A DNA stretch of 64,000 nucleotides from positions 1 through 64,000 of the forward strand of contig NC_018471.1 of assembly GCF_000277815.2 (NCBI RefSeq), read 5' to 3'. Made by a program: the position numbers and the translations under genes. The DNA is from Encephalitozoon hellem ATCC 50504. Its lineage: Eukaryota; Microsporidia; Unikaryonidae. Shown one piece after another: positions 27,559 through 36,185 of the stretch; the first letter of the stretch is position 1; each line of letters opens with the position of its first letter. The notes under the pieces were generated by a model that was not told the origin of the DNA, made no database searches, and saw only the letters and a list, made by a program, of their open reading frames with translations.

Positions 27559-27939
27559 TCAAAAGCTAAGGGATGAAAAGAGGAACTTGGCCTTGCTCTC
27601 TTTCCATGCCTTCATCATCGAGTCTTTTGTCTTGTCGGTGAGCACCCTCTTGGTTTCGGCGTTCTGATCAATTCCACTGTAATCGATTGCTGATAACCCC
27701 AGGTCTGCCTTGTACCTCGTAGCGATAAGGTGGCTGATGTTGTACTTCTTGAGTATGACATAGAACTTAGAGTTTCTGCGCTTTATCCATTTAGGCTGGT
27801 AGTCTTCGGACTCCTTCGGGACCCTGACAACGCATGCAGTCAAGACATATCTCTCGTCAAGCTGCTTTATCACAACAGCCTTCTTTCCTGCATTCTTCCC
27901 ACTTGTTACAACAACTATCATGTTTGGCACAAAAAGCAT
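27559..27939 (-). CDS. RPL27: 60S ribosomal protein L27 (eL27)
   Basis: This 126-residue protein is eL27. The N-terminal KOW motif is visible in VVVTSGKNAGKKAVVIKQLDE, with the conserved KRRNSKFYVILKKYNISHLIATRY block in the middle. The length is close to the family norm (136). The start ATG at 27937-27939 lies 5 bases from a minus-strand AAATTT-CCC signal. The gene is divergent from the MED22-like gene, only 42 bases away. Confidence 0.92.
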   Translation of the reverse strand: MLFVPNMIVVVTSGKNAGKKAVVIKQLDERYVLTACVVRVPKESEDYQPKWIKRRNSKFYVILKKYNISHLIATRYKADLGLSAIDYSGIDQNAETKRVLTDKTKDSMMKAWKESKAKFLFSSLSF

Positions 27940-27944
27940 TTCCA

Positions 27945-27957
27945 GGGCAAATTTTTT
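27945..27957 (-). promoter_or_regulatory. AAATTT-CCC promoter signal of RPL27
   Basis: On the minus strand this reads AAAAAATTTGCCC, ending 5 bases before the RPL27 ATG. It lies within the 42-base spacer shared with the divergent MED22-like gene. Confidence 0.7.
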
Positions 27958-27981
27958 ACGTTAACAAATCTACAGGCCATT

Positions 27982-28287
27982 ATGGAGAGGATTGAGCTTG
28001 TAAAGAGTATAGAAGCAAATGCAGAAAGGATTCTAGAGGACTTCACGGAAATCCTGCAGTACCTGCGGTCTGAAGGATCTGATAGGTGTGACGAGGTCCA
28101 GAACCTGCTTTTTGCAACAAGGAGGATGGTTGATCTTATTGACTCAGCTCTAGAAATATACCATTATCTCATAAGACTTAAATATCTTACAGCTGATACT
28201 CAGAGATCGGAGACTGCAGAGAGTCGAGATAGGGACAAGATGCTTGAGGAGATGTTTCGAGAACTGAATAGTAACCTGGGTGTTTAG
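27982..28287 (+). CDS. MED22: Probable Mediator subunit 22
   Basis: This 101-residue helical protein matches MED22/SRB6 in layout. An N-terminal helix reads SIEANAERILEDFTEIL, and a second reads NLLFATRRMVDLIDSALEIYHYLI, then an acidic-basic tail. MED22 pairs with MED11 in the Mediator head that contacts RNA polymerase II. The frame is open upstream without an ATG; Met at 27982 is used. Short coiled proteins are hard to assign, so confidence is moderate. Confidence 0.5.
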   Translation: MERIELVKSIEANAERILEDFTEILQYLRSEGSDRCDEVQNLLFATRRMVDLIDSALEIYHYLIRLKYLTADTQRSETAESRDRDKMLEEMFRELNSNLGV

Positions 28288-28442
28288 ATGGTGTGGGAGA
28301 AGATGTCCTAGTTCCTGTTAAATAAAGCATGATTTTTTATAAGAATACAATGCTCGAGTCCTGAGAACATACATGCCTCTGCAGAGAGCTATTTTACATT
28401 GTCCTAAGGTAGAAAAACAGACCCTTCTGCATCCTTCGATAA

Positions 28443-31400
28443 ATGAAGACCATTGAAGAGACATATCAAAAGAAGACGCCTGTGGAGCACATTCTTCTCA
28501 GGCCTGATTCCTATATAGGGTCTGTGGAGAGGGAAGCGCAGCAGATGTACATATGGGACGAAGAGAGTGGCAGGATGATCTACAAGAACATAGAGTATGT
28601 TCCCGGCCTATACAAGATATTTGACGAGATAATTGTGAATGCTGCGGACAACAAAATACGGGATCCAAAGATGAATGTTATTAAGGTTTCCATTGACCCT
28701 GAAAAGAATGAGATATCTGTCTATAACAATGGGAAAGGGATTCCAGTTAGAATTCACAAGGAAGAAAATGTGTATGTGCCTGAGCTTATATTTGGAAACC
28801 TATTGACATCATCCAATTACAACGATGAAGAGAAGAAAGTTACTGGGGGAAGGAACGGATATGGAGCAAAGCTGTGCAATATATTTAGCAAGGAGTTTGT
28901 CGTAGAGACCGCAGATTGCGAGGTCAAGAAGTATTACAGGCAGAAGTACAGGAATAACATGGGCATCAAGGAAGAACCAGAGATCAGCAGATATACCAAG
29001 GAGGACTTTACAAGAATAACATTTAAGCCGGACTTGAGGAGGTTTAAGATGGATAGGCTAGATGATGACATAGTAGCATTGTTGAAGAAAAGGGTCTACG
29101 ACCTTGGGGGAATTGTTAAGGATGTAAAGATATTCTTAAATGAAAAAAAAATCAACATCAAGGGATTCAAGGAGTACGTGAAGCTCTACGTCCCGCCTGA
29201 GGCCAATGTTGTACACCAGGTTATCAACGACCGATGGGAGCTGGCTCTTACTGCGAGTGAAGAGCAGTTCCAGCAGGTATCGTTTGTTAATGCAATATGC
29301 ACAACCAAGGGAGGGAGTCATGTGAACCATGTTGTTGAACGGATTGTGGAGCCACTGTCGGAGGCAATACAGAAGAAGGAGAAGGGGCTTTCTGTGAAGC
29401 CCTTCCAAATCAAGTCATGCATGTTTATATTTGTGAATTGCCTGATTGAAAACCCAGCATTTGATTCTCAGACAAAAGAGAATCTCACCCTGAGAGTTTC
29501 TGCATTTGGGTCAAAGTGCGATCCAATAGGTGATTTTGTGAAGAGCGTCATAAAGAACACATCCATTGTTCAGAGGGTTGCTTCCTTTGCAAGGGCCAGA
29601 CAGAGTCTACAACTGAAAAAGACGGATGGGGCAAAAACGAGCAGGCTTTCTGGGATTCCAAAGCTGGAAGATGCCAACTTTGCAGGAACAAGCAGGTCGA
29701 AAGACTGTACTCTGATACTAACCGAGGGGGACTCTGCTAAGACACTGGCAGTTTCAGGGCTGAGTGTGGTTGGGAGGGATATCTATGGGGTTTTCCCGCT
29801 AAGAGGAAAGCTGTTAAATGTTAGAGAAGCCTCTCACAAGCAGATAATGGAGAATTCCGAGATTTCGAGTATAAAGAAGATTCTCGGGCTACAGCACAAC
29901 AAAGTTTATGAGGACACGTCAAGCCTTAGGTATGGGCATGTCATGATAATGACTGATCAAGACCATGACGGCAGCCACATAAAAGGGCTGATAATCAATT
30001 TTCTGGACCACTTCTATCCCTCGTTGCTGAAAATACCAGGGTTTCTTCAGGAGTTTATCACTCCAATCATAAGAGCCACGAAGAAAGGCCAGGTCAGGGA
30101 TTTCTTCACCTTACCTGAATATGAGGAGTTCAAAAAGAGCGAGGAAGGATGGAATATAAAGTACTACAAGGGCTTGGGGACATCCACAAGTGCAGATGCC
30201 AAGCAGTACTTTAGCAACCTGCCCATCCATGTTAAGAACTTTACCCCGCTGGTTGATGAGGATAAAGAACTCATTGACCTTGCATTCAACAAGAAGAAAG
30301 CAGATGCGAGGAAAACATGGCTTTTGAGTTTCGAGCCTGGGACATTTCTAGACCAGTCACTGCCACAGATATCGATTTCGGACTTCGTTAATAAAGAGTT
30401 GATTTTGTTTTCCATGGCAGACAACATCCGGTCGATTCCAAGCTTGGTAGATGGACTGAAACCAGGGCAGAGAAAAGTAATGTTTAGCTGTTTCAAGAGA
30501 AATCTTAGATCGGAAATAAAGGTGGCACAGCTGGTGGGATATGTTTCCGAGCAGTCTGCATACCACCATGGAGAGCAATCTCTTTGCTCCACAATTGTGA
30601 ACCTAGCCCAAGATTTTGTTGGTTCCAATAATATAAATCTTCTTCTCCCTATTGGCCAGTTTGGAAGTAGGCTTCAGGGGGGAAAGGATGCAGCAAGCCC
30701 TCGTTATATCTTCACATCCTTGTCTCCACTCACAAGATTGATATTCAATGAGAATGACGATGCAATCCTGAACTATCTCAACGACGATAATCTTTCGATA
30801 GAGCCGGAGTTCTATGTGCCTATCATTCCAATGGTATTAGTCAATGGAGCAGAGGGTATCGGAACTGGATGGAGCACATCCATTCCCAACTTCAACCCAA
30901 TAGATATAATTGAGAACATTCGAAGGATGATTAGAGATGAAGACCCTGTGGAAATGACACCCTACTACAGAAACTTTAGAGGAACCATCGAAAAGGTTGG
31001 AGAAGGAAAGTTCCAGGTCTCTGGGGTGTATGAGGGAGATATGGATCTTGAAATCACGGAGCTCCCTGTTGGCACATGGACCCTGAATTACAAGGAGTTT
31101 TTGGAGTCTCTTGTCCAGGCTGGTGTTGTGAAGGACTTCAAAGAGTACCACACAGAGAAGACAGTGAACTTTACTGTGAAGCTTGCCAAGCATGTCAGCA
31201 ATCTGAAGCTAAACACCACCATCACAATCAACAACATGGTGTGCTTTGATGAGAAGCTTGGGATTAAGAAATACTCGACACCCAAGGATATCCTGAAGGA
31301 GTTCTATGATGTAAGGCTCAGATACTACTCGATAAGGAAGGAGAATATGCTGAAGGTAATGAAAGAGGAATTGGTAAGGCTGGAAAACAAGGTGAGATTT

Positions 31401-31877
31401 ATAAAAGAGGTTTCTACAGGGGGACTTGTTATCAGCAGAAGAAGGAGGGCAGAGATTGTCTTTGATCTTGAGGCAAGAGGATATGCAAAGGCAGATGATT
31501 ACGAATATCTTCTAGGGATGTCGATATTAAGCCTTACTGCAGAAAGAATTGAAAAGCTAAGCAACGAGCACTCAAAGAAGCTTGAGGAGTACAATAGATT
31601 AGCGGGGAAGACTCCCAAAAAGCTTTGGCTTGAAGACCTGGATGCTTTTGAAAAGGAGTACTTGAAAATTGTTGAAAATGAAACCAAAGAATATGACGAT
31701 GAATTGAACGGACGTGTTAAAAAGAGAGGTGGGAAGCCAAAGTCGAGAAGTGGGGCCGCCAACAGGCCAAAGAAGGCCAAAGCAGCCCAAAAGCCCAAGG
31801 CAGCACATGTATCTGAGAACTCAACAGACTCAGATGCTTTACAAGAAAAGCCCTGGAAAAAGTATAATCTTACATAA
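28443..31877 (+). CDS. TOP2: DNA topoisomerase II
   Basis: This 1144-residue protein is complete topoisomerase II. It has the GHKL ATPase (N66-AADNK, GGRNGYGAKL near 137), TOPRIM (EGDSAK near 427, DQDHDGSHIKGL near 510), the cleavage domain with catalytic Tyr755 in ASPRYIF, and a short basic C-terminal tail (about 1085-1144). It passes DNA duplexes through a transient double-strand break to untangle chromosomes. The C-terminal tail is much shorter than in animals or yeast. Confidence 0.97.
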   Translation: MKTIEETYQKKTPVEHILLRPDSYIGSVEREAQQMYIWDEESGRMIYKNIEYVPGLYKIFDEIIVNAADNKIRDPKMNVIKVSIDPEKNEISVYNNGKGIPVRIHKEENVYVPELIFGNLLTSSNYNDEEKKVTGGRNGYGAKLCNIFSKEFVVETADCEVKKYYRQKYRNNMGIKEEPEISRYTKEDFTRITFKPDLRRFKMDRLDDDIVALLKKRVYDLGGIVKDVKIFLNEKKINIKGFKEYVKLYVPPEANVVHQVINDRWELALTASEEQFQQVSFVNAICTTKGGSHVNHVVERIVEPLSEAIQKKEKGLSVKPFQIKSCMFIFVNCLIENPAFDSQTKENLTLRVSAFGSKCDPIGDFVKSVIKNTSIVQRVASFARARQSLQLKKTDGAKTSRLSGIPKLEDANFAGTSRSKDCTLILTEGDSAKTLAVSGLSVVGRDIYGVFPLRGKLLNVREASHKQIMENSEISSIKKILGLQHNKVYEDTSSLRYGHVMIMTDQDHDGSHIKGLIINFLDHFYPSLLKIPGFLQEFITPIIRATKKGQVRDFFTLPEYEEFKKSEEGWNIKYYKGLGTSTSADAKQYFSNLPIHVKNFTPLVDEDKELIDLAFNKKKADARKTWLLSFEPGTFLDQSLPQISISDFVNKELILFSMADNIRSIPSLVDGLKPGQRKVMFSCFKRNLRSEIKVAQLVGYVSEQSAYHHGEQSLCSTIVNLAQDFVGSNNINLLLPIGQFGSRLQGGKDAASPRYIFTSLSPLTRLIFNENDDAILNYLNDDNLSIEPEFYVPIIPMVLVNGAEGIGTGWSTSIPNFNPIDIIENIRRMIRDEDPVEMTPYYRNFRGTIEKVGEGKFQVSGVYEGDMDLEITELPVGTWTLNYKEFLESLVQAGVVKDFKEYHTEKTVNFTVKLAKHVSNLKLNTTITINNMVCFDEKLGIKKYSTPKDILKEFYDVRLRYYSIRKENMLKVMKEELVRLENKVRFIKEVSTGGLVISRRRRAEIVFDLEARGYAKADDYEYLLGMSILSLTAERIEKLSNEHSKKLEEYNRLAGKTPKKLWLEDLDAFEKEYLKIVENETKEYDDELNGRVKKRGGKPKSRSGAANRPKKAKAAQKPKAAHVSENSTDSDALQEKPWKKYNLT

Positions 31878-31957
31878 ATTTCCAGTGACTCAATCAAAGA
31901 CAGATCTTTTATACACGCTTTCTTATCTTTAAAAGATAGCAGAAGACTGAGTAAAGT

Positions 31958-32476
31958 TTATTGTTCCTTTCGTACTTTCCTGTACATCGCATCTATTTTC
32001 TTCTGATATTCAATGGAAGCCGATTTTTCCCTCATGATTTTGTGATATGCAGATATCTTGCTTTCTTTTTGGATAGCTTTTCTCGTGGTCTTTGACTTTC
32101 TCTTAGTGCTTGCATTGAGTTTTGGCTTCAAGCTTTTGAACACCACTGGGCCTTTCTCCTGTACAATCGGGCCTCTTTTTTCCCCATGCACTCCAAATGC
32201 CTCAAATACACCGGGGTTTTTCAGAAACATACGGGCATAGCGTTCATAAAGAGCCCTGTCATTTTCAAAGAGATAATTCTTCACTTCATTCAAGTACATC
32301 GGTTTTGCTTCTGCTGAAATAAAAAGCTCAATCAGCTCCATGACTTTGGAGTGGGATGCTTTTGAGGAAATCTCGTCCACCAGTATTCCAGCTATATTCT
32401 TGTATTCTTTCTCACCTACTTTGAGATTCCTATATCTGTCTATAGCCCTATCTATCCTGCTTATGGTGATACTCAT
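31958..32476 (-). CDS. Unknown basic protein, 172 residues
   Basis: The first 90 residues are helical. Residues 115-150 are Lys/Arg rich (STKRKSKTTRKAIQKESK) and look like a nuclear or nucleolar targeting or RNA-binding stretch, followed by a final helix. I do not recognise the family. The start is a clear ATG at 32474-32476, divergent from the next gene by 65 bases. Confidence 0.65.
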   Translation of the reverse strand: MSITISRIDRAIDRYRNLKVGEKEYKNIAGILVDEISSKASHSKVMELIELFISAEAKPMYLNEVKNYLFENDRALYERYARMFLKNPGVFEAFGVHGEKRGPIVQEKGPVVFKSLKPKLNASTKRKSKTTRKAIQKESKISAYHKIMREKSASIEYQKKIDAMYRKVRKEQ

Positions 32477-32541
32477 GCCAAGCCCTTCCAGAGTCAGATA
32501 TTTTATTATTCAGTTACCATGCCCGAACCCTGAAACGAGAA

Positions 32542-33744
32542 ATGATTTACAGAATAGATAAGAAGTCGATTAAGAGGCTCTATCTATCGAGGAATGCAAA
32601 AAGTTCCCATGTCCGTTCTTCCCTCATCACACTTGTAGAAATAGGAAATCCTTATTTGACTTTTATGCTTTATGCAATGTTTCAGGACATGCTTCCTGAG
32701 ATGTCATGCCCAGCACCGTTTGGCATTCTTATGGAAAGCAGCAAGATAGTTAGCTACATGGTTGGAAGGATTATAGGAAAAGACGTAGCATTTGAGCCTA
32801 GAGAAGAGCGCAGCAGTGATAGATGGAGCGAAAGCGATTACATTGAAGTCATGAGGTTTCTCTTGAGCCTCGAAAGAACCAACAGAAGGTTATCATATAT
32901 CGATCAGCCCTTCATTCTATATGTGGTGTCGAAGATATCGGAGACAGAAAAGGCAAAGCTAATCAGATTCTTAGAAGTCTCTCCTCTCTGTATATTAGTA
33001 ATGAAGACAATGAGTACCAGCAGCCTGAAGGGTATTCACTTGGAAGTTATCACCTTCCTGAAGGCTAAAGATATGGAATATGAGGAGGGGTTTAAGTATG
33101 TGCATGAGTCAAGTGTAGATTTCAGGGCTCTAAAAAGAGTGTTTTTGAGGTCTAACTTCCCACAAATACAAAACTACTTCCATGCTCTGGTAGACTTCTG
33201 TCCCGAAATGATGTTTGGAATAGGAAAGCCCTATACTAACAGGATGGAAGTATTTGGAGATCCTCTTTTGATACCAATCAAGCCGAAGCTATTATGTGCC
33301 TATATATCTGCCTGTGTGCACTTTATCAAAAGAAAGTACAGGGCTCTTGAGCAGGAAAAGAACTTGGATGTGTTGATAAAAACCATTTACATTGAAAGAA
33401 TCCTCTCAGCTTGTCCTAAAAAGCGTCTCTTGAAAAAAGTGATCCATCAAATGATTCTCGACACGCCTATTCTCGTGAAAGTTATCGTAATGAGAAGATT
33501 TCCATCTAATCTTGTTAAAAGAATAGTTAGATGTGTACCGTCCTTTCACCTTGCATATGAGATGTCGCTAAGGATTCTTTGTAAAAATCCTAATGATAAC
33601 TTCTATGAAACACTAGTTGAAGAGCTCCTCAAGAAATATCCAACTGAAAGCAATGTGAAGAAGTTTGGAGCATGTTCTCACTTACTTAGCAAGCCACTTC
33701 TAAAAAGGTTGAAATATCTTACCGATGCCTGTTCTAGCGAATAG
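32542..33744 (+). CDS. Unknown helical protein, 400 residues
   Basis: The protein is almost wholly helical with regularly spaced hydrophobic residues, as in a solenoid of HEAT- or ARM-like repeats. No consensus or catalytic motif is visible. There is no signal peptide and no convincing membrane segment. It converges with the magnesium-type transporter gene, leaving 129 bases. Confidence 0.65.
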   Translation: MIYRIDKKSIKRLYLSRNAKSSHVRSSLITLVEIGNPYLTFMLYAMFQDMLPEMSCPAPFGILMESSKIVSYMVGRIIGKDVAFEPREERSSDRWSESDYIEVMRFLLSLERTNRRLSYIDQPFILYVVSKISETEKAKLIRFLEVSPLCILVMKTMSTSSLKGIHLEVITFLKAKDMEYEEGFKYVHESSVDFRALKRVFLRSNFPQIQNYFHALVDFCPEMMFGIGKPYTNRMEVFGDPLLIPIKPKLLCAYISACVHFIKRKYRALEQEKNLDVLIKTIYIERILSACPKKRLLKKVIHQMILDTPILVKVIVMRRFPSNLVKRIVRCVPSFHLAYEMSLRILCKNPNDNFYETLVEELLKKYPTESNVKKFGACSHLLSKPLLKRLKYLTDACSSE

Positions 33745-33873
33745 GGAGCGAAAGAAGCGAGAACTGAATATCTTTGTCTTTTAATAATAAACAAATAGTC
33801 TGCATTGCATAAAGTCTCTACATTATCAGAAATATCTCGTTATATTTATCAAATTAGTACGGCAGAGCAATGG

Positions 33874-35052
33874 TTAAAAATTATGTTTTACACCAAATGT
33901 GTCTAGAACAATAACTACTGCTAGAAGAAAACCAGCAGAAAGAACATCTGAGACCGAAGTGATAAACGGGAGAGCCATAACGCTGGTATCCTCTTCTTTT
34001 TTGTCCAGATACTCGATAAGAATCGAAATGCCTTTCAGTAAAATTGTAACATGGAGGACAAAGGATATTGTGAATAATATACAGAACTCTGTGGAGTATT
34101 GGAGCCCCATTAGCATTGCCACTACAAGATATATTAGCGACATTAACAAAGAAACTAGTGTCAGTGTTATGTAGGACTCTGTACTATTATGGATTGTTTG
34201 ATTGTTGATCGATGTAAATATCTTGTGGAGATGAATTAGTGCTATTGACACAGACATCCCACTAAACACAGGAAACGATGGAGCAAGAATTGGAAACCTG
34301 ACAGAAAAATTCTCAAGGACATATCCGATGGCTGTGCTGATCACATATGTCATGACGAGAACCTCTATAGGCTGGATGGGGATCCGCTTTTTGCCGGACA
34401 GTGCAAAGCAGAGGCACAAAGGCACAATGGAAACAGACAAGAATATGTATGTAAGGGACAACGGAATCGAAATACCCCTAAACCTCTTTGTGAAGTACAT
34501 CAGTGACTTTACATTCATGTAATCGCCAAAGGACGATATGGTTGGGAGGATGATATTGTCTGGATTGATGCCCATCACCTTGGATATCTCTATGGATATT
34601 ACGAGAAGCACTATGAACATAGCGGTGGTGAGTATGCACGAAACAAGTGAACCTGTAACCATGGACATTACCAATTCTGTGTGCAGCTCTCCTGACAAAG
34701 TGACCCCTATTATGCCTATTAGCCCTATGGTAAGTCCTATTATGGCAGATTGCGCCAAGACTAAATTGGAGTTAACAAAGACATATCCGAAGTACTTTTT
34801 GTACATAAAGAGAGGAGACTGGCTCATTGATGAGAGATACATTGCAAATATGACCTCTGTGTTTCCTTTGAATGCCAGAATGCAGTTTGTTTCAAGAATG
34901 ATTGGGACATCTTCCAAACTAGCATCGTTGGTAGCATCTATGAGTGCTGATCCCGTCATTATCAGCCCTACCAAGGATATGAGCAGCCCTGGGACGGACT
35001 GCAGCAACAAGGAAGTGTTGCATGAAGACAGATTGACCAAGTCTTTAAACAT
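33874..35052 (-). CDS. SLC41/MgtE-type divalent cation transporter
   Basis: This 392-residue membrane protein has two related halves of about five segments, as in SLC41 and bacterial MgtE pores. The first half carries the conserved stretch VPIILETNCILAFKGNTEV (about 49-67). The loop INPDNIILPTISSFGDYMN (about 161-179) matches the family's NPDN...P..SSxGD motif, whose Asp lines the pore. It probably moves Mg2+ across a membrane. It lacks the cytosolic gating domain of bacterial MgtE, as SLC41 proteins do. Confidence 0.78.
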   Translation of the reverse strand: MFKDLVNLSSCNTSLLLQSVPGLLISLVGLIMTGSALIDATNDASLEDVPIILETNCILAFKGNTEVIFAMYLSSMSQSPLFMYKKYFGYVFVNSNLVLAQSAIIGLTIGLIGIIGVTLSGELHTELVMSMVTGSLVSCILTTAMFIVLLVISIEISKVMGINPDNIILPTISSFGDYMNVKSLMYFTKRFRGISIPLSLTYIFLSVSIVPLCLCFALSGKKRIPIQPIEVLVMTYVISTAIGYVLENFSVRFPILAPSFPVFSGMSVSIALIHLHKIFTSINNQTIHNSTESYITLTLVSLLMSLIYLVVAMLMGLQYSTEFCILFTISFVLHVTILLKGISILIEYLDKKEEDTSVMALPFITSVSDVLSAGFLLAVVIVLDTFGVKHNF

Positions 35053-35336
35053 CGATCCTGGACCCCTATCCCATTAAGAAGAATAGCTTTTGAGAACACC
35101 AATAATATTCCATACTGAGACCTAACGTTCTATCCCATACGGTTTCAAATATTTGATGCCCATTGATAGCTGTTGTGGGGGAGAAAGAGAAATCCCATGA
35201 GTGGTGCATATAGGGCCTGTGTTTCATTTTCAAGCAAAATGCCCTGTATTATGAAGGCCTAAGCACATTTGTGGAATCTATGAGACTTCTTTTAGATTGA
35301 AACCTTTCAAAATTAACACCCTAATCAACTCATATT

Positions 35337-36071
35337 ATGGAAAAGCCGAGTGCAAGCTTTAACTTTGATAAGATACCAAAGTTCATAATGAAGCTTTATA
35401 AGGCCACCAGTGACGAGAAGTACAAGGGAATATGCTGGACGCCTGATGGGCTCAAGATTCACATATATGACAGAGATGTATTTGTGAAGGAGACACTTCC
35501 TCTTATATCCAAGACCAGAGAGTTCGGAACGTTTGTCCGGATGCTGAATAGCTATGGATTTGTTAAGTCCAAGGACATTGAGGAGGAGGATATATACTAT
35601 AACAAGAACTTCAGGAGAGGAAGAGAGGATCTTCTAGGGATTGATGACTCACTTAGGATGATCAAGAGAAAGAAGTCGAACGACATTCGGATGGGAATTG
35701 GAGATGGGTCCCTGAAGGAGGTTGTGGAGTACCTATATGTGCAGAACCAGGAGCTGTACACAGAGCTGTCTGCCTGCAAGGAACGGATAGAGAGGCAGGA
35801 AAGGACTCTCAACGGTCTTATAGAGATTCTTTCGAGGGTTTTTAGGACAAATTCCCAGGACTTCGGGGCTCGACTTAAGCCCAGTAACCTTAACCTTCAT
35901 AATGAAATGGATCTTTTCCTTGGGGAGCTGTCCGGGCCTCTTAAGGACGGATATGAAACATCATCATCCAGGCCTCAGGAGAAAAGTATCCCAGGGCTGT
36001 CCTTTAAGTCCGGAGAGAATCCTCGTGGAGATTCTGATTCCAAGAGTGATGGATACGATGCTTTCTTTTAA
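35337..36071 (+). CDS. Heat-shock-factor-type DNA-binding protein
   Basis: This 244-residue protein starts with an HSF-type winged helix (about 9-95). FIMKLYKATSD, ICWTPDGLKIHIYD, and FGTFVRMLNSYGFVK match the helix-turn-helix, where HSF normally has SFVRQLNxYGF. A coiled segment follows (about 126-165), as expected for oligomerisation, then a Ser/Asp-rich tail. It is probably a sequence-specific transcription factor. About 280 bases upstream have no gene and may hold its promoter. Confidence 0.85.
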   Translation: MEKPSASFNFDKIPKFIMKLYKATSDEKYKGICWTPDGLKIHIYDRDVFVKETLPLISKTREFGTFVRMLNSYGFVKSKDIEEEDIYYNKNFRRGREDLLGIDDSLRMIKRKKSNDIRMGIGDGSLKEVVEYLYVQNQELYTELSACKERIERQERTLNGLIEILSRVFRTNSQDFGARLKPSNLNLHNEMDLFLGELSGPLKDGYETSSSRPQEKSIPGLSFKSGENPRGDSDSKSDGYDAFF

Positions 36072-36185
36072 ATGTGTACATATTACCGTATAACATTACA
36101 TTACATTACCTACATATGATATGGATGTATTAGAAAATAAAAATAACGTATAGTTTTAGTTTACACGTCAAGATATATTGGCTTA

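Noticed and set aside
30164..30628. Long minus-strand frames inside topoisomerase II
   Set aside because: They are shadows of a clear, complete gene on the other strand.
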